Shown here: positions 1 to 5,212 of the stretch, piece after piece
Layout: every line of letters starts with the position of its first letter
Numbering within the stretch: position 1 is the stretch's first letter
Assembly (NCBI GenBank): GCA_905236595.1
Contig: CAJORE010000061.1
Span: 1 to 6,831 of the forward strand
Direction: 5' to 3'
Length of the DNA stretch: 6,831 bases
Origin: an uncultured Selenomonadaceae bacterium
GTDB lineage: Bacteria; Bacillota; Negativicutes; Selenomonadales; Selenomonadaceae
The notes under the pieces: model-generated
Seen by the model: the letters and a program-made list of their open reading frames with translations, nothing else
Told to the model about the DNA's origin: nothing
Databases searched by the model: none
Position numbers and translations under genes: made by a program

Positions 1-927
1 ACAGCAAACGAAAAAAAATTGGTGATTTACACCTCGATGAAAGATTCGCTCATTGGCGGCATTGTCAACGACTTTAATAAACAACACCCGGAAATAAAAA
101 TTGACTATTTGTCGGCCGGTGCCGGAAAGCTGATGGAAAAAATCGCCGCCGAACGACAAAGCGGCAAAATAGCGGCCGATATTATCTGGACAAGCGAAGT
201 CCCCGATTTCTACCAAATGAAGCAGGAAAACCTGCTCGAACCGTTCCGCCCCGCCGCATTTGAAGAGATAATAAACCCCTTTGAAGATTATGACGGCAGT
301 TTCACCGCCGCCCGCTTGGGGACGCTCGGCATCGTAATAAACACCGACCGCATCAAAACGCCGCCCGCCACTTGGGAGGACATCGTCACGCAAGATGTGT
401 ATAAGGATGCCTTCGGCATCGCCGATCCCGCGCTTTCGGGAACCGCTTTCATGAGCATCGCGCTCTTGGACAAGGCTTTCGGCTGGGAATATATCATGCG
501 CCTTAAAGGCAACGGCGCCCAAAAGAGCAAAGGCTCCGGCCAAGTCGTTGACAACACGGCCACCGGCGATTTGGCGGCTTGCTTGGGCGTTGATTACATA
601 ACTGCCAGCCGTATCGACAAGGGCGCACATCTGGCCATGATTTACCCGCCGGAGTTGCTCGTAGTGCCAAGCCCCATCGCCATATTCAAAGATTCGCAAC
701 AAAAAGATGCCGCCAAACTCTTCGTCGATTATGTATTCACAAAAGAAGCGCAACAACGCGTGGCCGACGCCGGCACCGTCCCCGTTCGCCGCGACGCGAT
801 AATCCCCGACAAATACAATCTGCCTTCGCCGGACGAAGCCGTGCAAAGCGGAATTCATGTGAATTACAACGATGTTTTGTTGCAAAAAAACGAAACGATT
901 CGCATATTCTCGGAGTTGTTTAAGTGA
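1..927 (+). CDS. Periplasmic solute-binding protein of an ABC importer (iron/phosphonate-type), 5' end missing
   Basis: The reading frame is open from the first base and stops at TGA 925-927, giving 308 residues; the start and signal peptide lie outside the window. A TTG at 19-21 can be read as a start but falls inside the first beta-strand (LVIYTS, residues 7-12), so it is not the real start. The fragment matches the mature part of group 1 extracellular binding proteins (FbpA/AfuA/PhnS-like): the opening strand, an ADIIWTSEVPDF segment (59-70), an ADPALSGTAF hinge segment (141-150), a TGD segment near 188 and the YPPELLVVPSPIAI segment (215-228), then a C-terminal helix with FVDYVFTKEAQQ. 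Such proteins capture ferric iron, phosphonates or similar small anions for a membrane permease. I do not see the paired tyrosines of ferric-binding FbpA near the C-terminal lobe, so the ligand is open. No permease or ATPase gene follows, so these lie upstream or elsewhere. Family assignment is firm, substrate is not. Confidence 0.85.
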   Translation, partial: TANEKKLVIYTSMKDSLIGGIVNDFNKQHPEIKIDYLSAGAGKLMEKIAAERQSGKIAADIIWTSEVPDFYQMKQENLLEPFRPAAFEEIINPFEDYDGSFTAARLGTLGIVINTDRIKTPPATWEDIVTQDVYKDAFGIADPALSGTAFMSIALLDKAFGWEYIMRLKGNGAQKSKGSGQVVDNTATGDLAACLGVDYITASRIDKGAHLAMIYPPELLVVPSPIAIFKDSQQKDAAKLFVDYVFTKEAQQRVADAGTVPVRRDAIIPDKYNLPSPDEAVQSGIHVNYNDVLLQKNETIRIFSELFK

Positions 928-979
928 CGGATTGTCGGCGTCTACCCGAATAATTCACGGCAAACAACCCTCACCCGAA

Positions 980-1025
980 AAACGGCGCTGTCAATCGCTC
1001 AATCAAGCGACGAACAGCGCCGTTT
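980..1025. terminator. Nested hairpin between the binding-protein gene and atpZ, probable terminator or attenuator
   Basis: Arms AAACGGCGCTGT (980-991) and ACAGCGCCGTTT (1014-1025) are perfectly complementary over 12 bp. Inside them TCGCT (995-999) pairs with AGCGA (1006-1010) around a 6-base loop, separated from the outer stem by 3-base internal bulges. On the + strand the stem is followed by a mixed pyrimidine tract (TTTCCTTCTGTCTC) rather than a clean U-run; on the - strand it is followed by TTTTT, a better tail. It begins 52 bases after the binding-protein stop, so ending that transcript is the simplest role. The atpZ start is only 44 bases beyond it, leaving little room for a separate promoter, so partial read-through into atpZ is possible. 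Confidence 0.6.
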
Positions 1026-1049
1026 CCTTCTGTCTCATTATGCTCACCC

Positions 1050-1063
1050 GGAGGAAGATGTAA
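1050..1063 (+). promoter_or_regulatory. Shine-Dalgarno for atpZ followed by an in-frame ATG-TAA
   Basis: GGAGG at 1050-1054 is the only good ribosome-binding sequence ahead of atpZ. It lies 15 bases from the ATG at 1070, which is long. A nearer ATG at 1058-1060, 3 bases after GGAGG, is in the same frame but is followed at once by TAA (1061-1063), so it encodes one methionine and a stop. A CTG at 1067 just before the ATG is a less likely alternative start at 12 bases. Whether the ATG-TAA has any role is unknown. Confidence 0.4.
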
Positions 1064-1069
1064 ACTCTG

Positions 1070-1366
1070 ATGAAAAAACACAAACACCGCGTTGACCGTA
1101 CCGACGCCCAACAAACGCCCGCCGCAACGCCCAACGCCCTCGGCCAACCGACCGACGATCTTTGGTCGGCTGCCAAAACAGCCGTGCAAATAAGCGGGCT
1201 GGGCTTTTACTTGGTCGCCGTCGTCGGCGTATGCGTTTATCTCGGTATGCTCGCCGACGATTATTTTGCCCTCGACGGCAAAGGGCGTTTAGCCGGTATC
1301 TTGGCCGGCTTTCCCATCGCCATCTATTCGCTGTGGAAAAATTTCCGGCAAACATTGTCAAAATAA
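1070..1366 (+). CDS. atpZ: AtpZ/AtpI-family small membrane protein associated with F1Fo ATP synthase
   Basis: This 98-residue protein has a basic, polar N-terminus (about residues 1-30, many K, R, H, T, Q, P), a first membrane segment at about 41-61 (GLGFYLVAVVGVCVYLG), a short acidic loop (LADDYF) and a second hydrophobic segment at about 74-89 ending in SLWKNF. The order, the small-residue-rich first helix and the G-x-L-x-G start of helix 2 fit the AtpZ/AtpI family, usually encoded just before the ATP synthase operon; it has been proposed to help c-ring assembly or Mg2+/Ca2+ handling. Here no other ATP synthase gene follows: an inverted repeat begins 3 bases after the TAA stop. ATG 1070 is chosen because the same frame is blocked upstream by TAA 1061-1063. 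Function in this organism is inferred from family resemblance; very short two-helix proteins can be misassigned. Confidence 0.75.
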   Translation: MKKHKHRVDRTDAQQTPAATPNALGQPTDDLWSAAKTAVQISGLGFYLVAVVGVCVYLGMLADDYFALDGKGRLAGILAGFPIAIYSLWKNFRQTLSK

Positions 1367-1368
1367 GC

Positions 1369-1402
1369 AAGGGGCTTGTTTATTGCAACAAACAAGCCCC
1401 TT
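1369..1402. terminator. Terminator-like hairpin between convergent genes
   Basis: Arms AAGGGGCTTGTTT (1369-1381) and AAACAAGCCCCTT (1390-1402) are perfect 13-bp complements around an 8-base loop. The hairpin lies between the stop of atpZ (+, 1366) and the stop of the HD-GYP gene (-, 1455). On the - strand it is followed by a T-rich tail (TTGCTTATTTT), fitting intrinsic termination of the long leftward unit; on the + strand it is followed by TTCGCC with no U-run, so termination of atpZ is less certain. The hairpin starts 3 bases after the atpZ stop, so it may also protect that 3' end. Confidence 0.8.
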
Positions 1403-1454
1403 CGCCAAAAAAAGCCGACAACTTTATGAGCGTCCCCGGCCACCCGCTTTCGGG

Positions 1455-2678
1455 TCACCGTCTGCCGAAACACGCGTCAATCGCGATTGTCACTTGCGAA
1501 TCAATAAGTCCGTGCCACACCATATCCCGCATCGTGTTGACCGCATCCCTGTGGGAAATTCCTTCCTTGTACGGACGATCTTCAATAAGCGCTTGGTAAA
1601 TATCCGTGCAACATAAAATCCGCGCATATTGATTCAGCTCCGTGGCACGCTTGCCAAAAGGGTAGCCCGTCCCGTTCAATTTTTCGTGGTGCAGGCACGC
1701 CCATTGGACAACATCATCAATGCCGTCAATCGTGCGCAAAATATTCCACGACGCGACGGCATGGGTTTTCATAACATCAAACTCCCGTTCGGTCAACCGA
1801 TCGGGCTTTTCCAATATCTCCGTCGGGATGGTGAGCTTGCCCACATCATGCAAAGCCCCCGCCAAATACAGCTTGGTGCAGGTTTCGTTGTTCTCGCCCA
1901 AATAATTGCCCAGTATGTACGCCTTTTGCGCAATGCCCAAGGAATGAGTGCAGGTAAAATGGGATTTGTAATCAATGATATGGGCAAAGGTCGTTGCAAT
2001 GCCCGCCACGTCATCTTCGGTATATTCGCCCAAAGTATGCGGCAAATCGCATTGCAAAAGCTGTCTTATGCGCGCCGAATTCAACAAGCCGCGCATGGGC
2101 GCAGGAAAGGCGACGCGAAACAGCCGCACAATCTCTTCCGTAAAGAGATGCCCCGTGTTGGTGTCCAAAAACGCAACGATGGCCTTGTATTGCTCTTCGT
2201 CCACCCGTTCCAACGAAAAACTGTTGTCCAACTCGTCGGCAAATTGAATAAGCTTGGCAAAAAAGGGCGTCTCTTCCGCCGATTTCCCGAATGCGCCGCT
2301 GCCGTCGGCGTATTCGTGATGATAAAGCACGGCATTTCTGATTTTGTCGTAAAAAGGCAGGACGCTGACATTTCGTTCGCCCATTTGACAATGCGCCCGA
2401 TTTAAGATTACGACGTTATCCTCGCTTACTTGCCGATGCGTAAGCGAAGGGACAACATCTACGGTGTTTATGTATTCGGTAAACGCATTATCGTGCAACA
2501 CCGCCGCCGCCGCCAAATGCAAAAGCGCTTCATTTCCCAGCCCGTGCGCCCTGCCCATTTGCACGGCAATATAGGCGACGCGATCGGCATGATAAAGCTC
2601 AATGCCGCGATATTCTTGCTCCACCGTATCCAGGGCGTACGCTATGGCATAAAGCATATCGTTCAAATAAAGCCGCAT
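1455..2678 (-). CDS. Tandem HD-domain protein with C-terminal HD-GYP cyclic-dinucleotide phosphodiesterase domain
   Basis: The 407-residue protein has no signal peptide or membrane helix, so it should be cytoplasmic. The C-terminal half is a full HD-GYP domain: HDVGK (277-281), a later His (H306), HHE (330-332) leading into GTGYP (336-340), and D359 followed by RPYK (368-371). HD-GYP enzymes hydrolyse cyclic di-GMP to pGpG and/or GMP, and some act on cGAMP, using a two- or three-metal centre. The N-terminal half looks like a second, degenerate HD domain: H30, HD at 62-63 (HDN, not HDxG), HHE at 120-122 followed by GSGAFG where GxGYP would be, and D148. No receiver, PAS or GGDEF domain is present, so the first HD half is the only candidate sensor. 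Start ATG 2678 is supported by GAGGAAGG at 2688-2695, 9 bases upstream. It is the last gene of the leftward cluster, 56 bases after the M23 gene. Enzyme class is clear; substrate is inferred. Confidence 0.9.
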   Translation of the reverse strand: MRLYLNDMLYAIAYALDTVEQEYRGIELYHADRVAYIAVQMGRAHGLGNEALLHLAAAAVLHDNAFTEYINTVDVVPSLTHRQVSEDNVVILNRAHCQMGERNVSVLPFYDKIRNAVLYHHEYADGSGAFGKSAEETPFFAKLIQFADELDNSFSLERVDEEQYKAIVAFLDTNTGHLFTEEIVRLFRVAFPAPMRGLLNSARIRQLLQCDLPHTLGEYTEDDVAGIATTFAHIIDYKSHFTCTHSLGIAQKAYILGNYLGENNETCTKLYLAGALHDVGKLTIPTEILEKPDRLTEREFDVMKTHAVASWNILRTIDGIDDVVQWACLHHEKLNGTGYPFGKRATELNQYARILCCTDIYQALIEDRPYKEGISHRDAVNTMRDMVWHGLIDSQVTIAIDACFGRR

Positions 2679-2734
2679 AACAACGTTCCTTCCTCAAACG
2701 GTGTCGGCAGCGCACACGGCACAACCAAACCGCA

Positions 2735-3691
2735 TCACATATAAGTTATCGGATTTATTGCCTGCCCGCCGATGCGCACTTCATAATGAACGTGCGGCCC
2801 GGTGGAAAAGCCCGTCGATCCCATGTAAGCAATAAGCTGTCCCCGTTTGACATACTGGCCGCTCATTACCGTCACTTGCATGGCGTGAGCGTAACGCGTC
2901 ATAATGCCGTTGCCGTGATCAATATCGACCATGTTGCCGTAGCCGCCCGCATTCCACCCCGCATAAACCACGGTGCCGTCAGCCGTGGCGACAATCGGCG
3001 TTCCCATATCGTTGGCTATGTCAATGCCGGGATGAAAATCGGAGCCGTTCCACCTAAGCCCGTAGGGCGAACTTACATCGCCGTGGGTCGGCCAGCCGAC
3101 GGGCGTCGTGGAATTGCCGGGATAGATGCCACCCGGGAATATGGCGCCGACAAAACTTGCGGGAACATTCCCCGCCGCCAACATCTTCTCTTGGCGCGAA
3201 TCAATAACGGCCGCCACTTCCGTCAGCCCTTGCCGCCGCATCTCAAAAATCTGCTCCAAATTCGTCAGCACTTCGCCGATACGAACGGCAGTCGGCGAAG
3301 TCACCGGGCCGCCTTCCCCTTCATGTTTCTCCGCGCCGTCATCGTCGGCCTTTTCTTCCGTCAAAGGATTAGCCCCCGCCAAGCGGCGCAATTCGTTTTC
3401 ACGCTCTTTTAATTCTTCCGCCGTGCCTTGCAAAGCCGCGGCTTTTTTGGATAATTGCAACAACTGTTCCTGTTGTATGCCGTTTACCTGCCGCAACTGC
3501 CCTATTTCCTTCGCATCGCTTTTGGCGGCGAAATTGCTGTATGCGGCATAACCAAAGGCTCCGACGCACAGCGCAAAAAATGCGCCAAACGCAAACACAC
3601 CGTATTTCAATAACGCCGCCGACAACCGAAATGTGTGGACATCCTCGCTTTCGTCGGGAATAATCTTTATCGTATATTCTTTTGCCTTCAT
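2735..3691 (-). CDS. Membrane-anchored M23 (LytM-type) peptidoglycan endopeptidase
   Basis: The 318-residue protein starts with a short cytoplasmic segment (1-27), one membrane helix at about 28-50, and a coiled coil at about 60-105 rich in Q, K, E and L. A charged low-complexity linker follows (about 108-130), then a C-terminal M23 domain (about 195-318). The zinc and catalytic motifs are intact: HPGID (H220, D224), RYAH (H269) and HVHYE (H300, H302). The domain should therefore be an active metalloendopeptidase cleaving peptide cross-bridges, unlike degenerate EnvC/NlpD-type activators. The topology places the domain outside the cytoplasmic membrane, with the coiled coil as spacer or partner surface. 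It lies 27 bases after the DUF4446 gene. The ribosome-binding site before ATG 3691 is weak (GAG at about 12 bases), which fits translation linked to the upstream gene. The exact bond cleaved cannot be told. Confidence 0.92.
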   Translation of the reverse strand: MKAKEYTIKIIPDESEDVHTFRLSAALLKYGVFAFGAFFALCVGAFGYAAYSNFAAKSDAKEIGQLRQVNGIQQEQLLQLSKKAAALQGTAEELKERENELRRLAGANPLTEEKADDDGAEKHEGEGGPVTSPTAVRIGEVLTNLEQIFEMRRQGLTEVAAVIDSRQEKMLAAGNVPASFVGAIFPGGIYPGNSTTPVGWPTHGDVSSPYGLRWNGSDFHPGIDIANDMGTPIVATADGTVVYAGWNAGGYGNMVDIDHGNGIMTRYAHAMQVTVMSGQYVKRGQLIAYMGSTGFSTGPHVHYEVRIGGQAINPITYM

Positions 3692-3718
3692 CGTACCAAT
3701 CTCAAATATGCTTATGCG

Positions 3719-4228
3719 TCACGGACGCTTGGCCATAGCCTCTTTCAAGACTTTTTCTTCCTCTTTGGTCAAGGTGTATGAAGAACGTCCGTCATCAATG
3801 GGCTTTACATAGCTCCGCGAATCCTCCCGACCGAATATGCTCGAAAAAACCAAACCGTTGTTGTGCGAATCAAGCATGGCCACCGCGTAGCTAAGGTCGC
3901 TGCCCATATCTTCAAAGGCGCAAAAACGCATGACGCTGATACGCGTAAGCGCCGTTTGCAAAAGCTCGTCTATGCGCCGATTCTCGTCCTGCAACTTTCT
4001 GTTTTCGTCCTCGACCCGGCGCGTGTCGTCAACCTGCTTTAAGAGCATTTGTTCCAAATTGGTGCCTTCCACGCCGGTCATTATTTTCTTGTAGCGGGCG
4101 CGCATTTTCGACAATTCCAATGTCAAATTTATAACCATTACAAGCAAAACAAAAACTATTATGCCGATAGCCAACAATATGAACGGCGCATTATCCGTCA
4201 TAAATTTGACAATCCCCCGAATATCCAT
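3719..4228 (-). CDS. DUF4446 family membrane-anchored coiled-coil protein, function unknown
   Basis: This 169-residue protein has a short N-terminus, one membrane helix at about 14-36 (FILLAIGIIVFVLLVMVINL), a highly charged helical stretch at about 40-95 that looks like coiled coil (ending VEDENRKLQDENRRIDELL), and a compact C-terminal domain. That domain holds the family signature: RFCAFEDMGSDLSYAVAMLD (101-120), NNGLVFSSIFGRE (123-135), then SRSYVKPI and a C-terminal KEEEKVLKEA helix. This matches DUF4446, found in Firmicutes commonly next to parB; no biochemical role is established that I know of. GGGGAG lies about 14 bases before ATG 4228, with a further GAGG close to the start, and the gene begins 20 bases after the parB stop, indicating co-transcription. 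Positive-inside reasoning puts the coiled coil and C-terminal domain in the cytoplasm, where contact with ParB or the nucleoid is possible but unproven. Confidence 0.85.
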   Translation of the reverse strand: MDIRGIVKFMTDNAPFILLAIGIIVFVLLVMVINLTLELSKMRARYKKIMTGVEGTNLEQMLLKQVDDTRRVEDENRKLQDENRRIDELLQTALTRISVMRFCAFEDMGSDLSYAVAMLDSHNNGLVFSSIFGREDSRSYVKPIDDGRSSYTLTKEEEKVLKEAMAKRP

Positions 4229-4248
4229 ACCTCACTCTCCCCGAATAT

Positions 4249-5202
4249 TCACACCACAAAGTCACGTTTCGGCGGCGTTGCCGCGTCGTTTGTCTCAAAA
4301 GATTCGGTCAAAATCTCGATAAGACCGGTCAGTTCCTCCGCCGAATAAAAATCAATGTGCAAGCTGTTCTTCTTTCGGCCGCTGACAATTTTCACTTTCG
4401 CGCCCAAAAAGCGCTCCAACCTCATTTGTGCATCGCGCATAAACACATTGTACGCCGCCGAATCCTTTTTGGGCGGCGGATTTTTTAGGTATCGTTTGGC
4501 CAGCGCTTCGGCTTTACGCGCCGAAAGTTCTTTGGCGACAATCACAGCGGCGGCTTCCTTTTGCAAACGCACCGGAAGCGCCAACAACGGTTTGGCCTGC
4601 CCCATGGTCAATTTGCCTTCCGCCAACAGATCCCGTACCGGGGCGGCAAGCCGCAAAAGCCGCATGATGTTGGCGATATGACTGCGGCTTCGTCCCACTT
4701 TGCGCGATAACTGTTCCTGCGTAAGGCCGAATTCGCCGCTTAAGCGTTCGTATGCCAACGCTTCTTCAATGATATTTAAGTCCTCGCGCTGTATATTTTC
4801 AATCAGCGCCAGTTCCCCCATAGCCATATCATTGTACTCGCGCACAACAGCCGGAATAACGGCAAGCCCCGCCGCTTTTGCCGCACGCCAGCGGCGTTCG
4901 CCGGCTATAAGTTCGTATTGGCCGCCGCCTATGCGGCGCACCAGTATCGGTTGCAAAATGCCGTATGTCCGCACGGACTCGGTAAGCGTCGCCAATGCGT
5001 CATCGTCAAATTCGCGACGCGGTTGATACCGGTTGGGCATTATGGCCGCAACGGCAATATCCTGCGCCGCTTCGGTTAGCTTAGGCGCCGTCTTTGCCCC
5101 GTCCCGCTCACCAATGTTCGTATCTTCCAAAATACCGCTCCCGCCTCCTTTGCTGTTGGCACCAACAAACTTCTTTGAGGGAACGCCGCATAAACGCGCC
5201 AC
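4249..5202 (-). CDS. parB: Chromosome-partitioning protein ParB (Spo0J/Noc family)
   Basis: The 317-residue product carries the full ParB layout: an N-terminal CTP-binding ParB/Srx domain (about 48-145) with PNRYQPR (56-62), GERRWRA (101-107) and ENIQRED (135-141); a helix-turn-helix region (about 160-183, LTQEQLSRKVGRSRSHIANI) for parS binding; and a C-terminal dimerization domain (about 258-300, LERFLGAKVKI then HIDFYSAEEL). A short TPPKRDFVV tail follows. ParB loads at parS, spreads as a CTP-dependent clamp and guides origin segregation with ParA and SMC. No parA lies beside it; kdsD ends 10 bases upstream. The N-terminal LGxGL-type ParA-contact motif is only faintly visible as KGGGSGIL (18-25). 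NRYQPR also resembles Noc, so a Noc-like paralogue is possible. The start is uncertain: GTG 5202 is used here; TTG 5130 is an alternative that would remove 24 residues but keep all domains. Confidence 0.9.
   Translation of the reverse strand: MARLCGVPSKKFVGANSKGGGSGILEDTNIGERDGAKTAPKLTEAAQDIAVAAIMPNRYQPRREFDDDALATLTESVRTYGILQPILVRRIGGGQYELIAGERRWRAAKAAGLAVIPAVVREYNDMAMGELALIENIQREDLNIIEEALAYERLSGEFGLTQEQLSRKVGRSRSHIANIMRLLRLAAPVRDLLAEGKLTMGQAKPLLALPVRLQKEAAAVIVAKELSARKAEALAKRYLKNPPPKKDSAAYNVFMRDAQMRLERFLGAKVKIVSGRKKNSLHIDFYSAEELTGLIEILTESFETNDAATPPKRDFVV
5144..5151 (-). promoter_or_regulatory. Perfect Shine-Dalgarno-like AAAGGAGG inside the annotated 5' end of parB
   Basis: Read on the - strand, AAAGGAGG lies 13 bases before an in-frame TTG (5128-5130) and within the first 20 codons of the longer parB frame. 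It could mark an internal or true start of parB. Against this, the same bases are simply the codons for Lys18-Gly19-Gly20 in what looks like a degenerate KGLGKGL motif, the spacing is long, and TTG is a weaker start codon. It therefore makes the start ambiguous rather than settling it. Confidence 0.35.
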
Positions 5203-5212
5203 GCCGTCTCTC

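Noticed and set aside
872..1063. A 63-codon + strand frame overlapping the end of the binding-protein gene and crossing the hairpin
   Set aside because: It overlaps a real gene in another frame, contains the hairpin sequence, has no ribosome-binding site and its product resembles nothing. Only its final ATG-TAA is noted as a leader curiosity.
1044..1370. - strand open frames opposite atpZ (108 and 72 codons)
   Set aside because: They are very Arg-rich antisense products over a membrane-protein gene and lie between hairpins with no supporting start signal.
1442..1455. ACCCG/CGGGT 5-bp hairpin at the HD-GYP stop codon
   Set aside because: It is short, has no T-tract, and the much stronger inverted repeat at 1369-1402 explains termination better.
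1629..2405. A 258-codon + strand open frame opposite the HD-GYP gene
   Set aside because: The HD, HHE and GYP motifs on the - strand establish the real gene. The antisense product is Arg/Gln/Lys-rich and has no domain.
2679..2734. Promoter or hairpin in the 56-base gap before the HD-GYP gene
   Set aside because: No -35/-10 pair with sensible spacing and only imperfect complementary bits were seen; the gap holds a good ribosome-binding site and nothing else I can support.
2786..3412. A 208-codon + strand open frame opposite the M23 gene
   Set aside because: It is antisense to an intact M23 domain with all zinc residues, and its own translation is Arg/His-rich without motifs.
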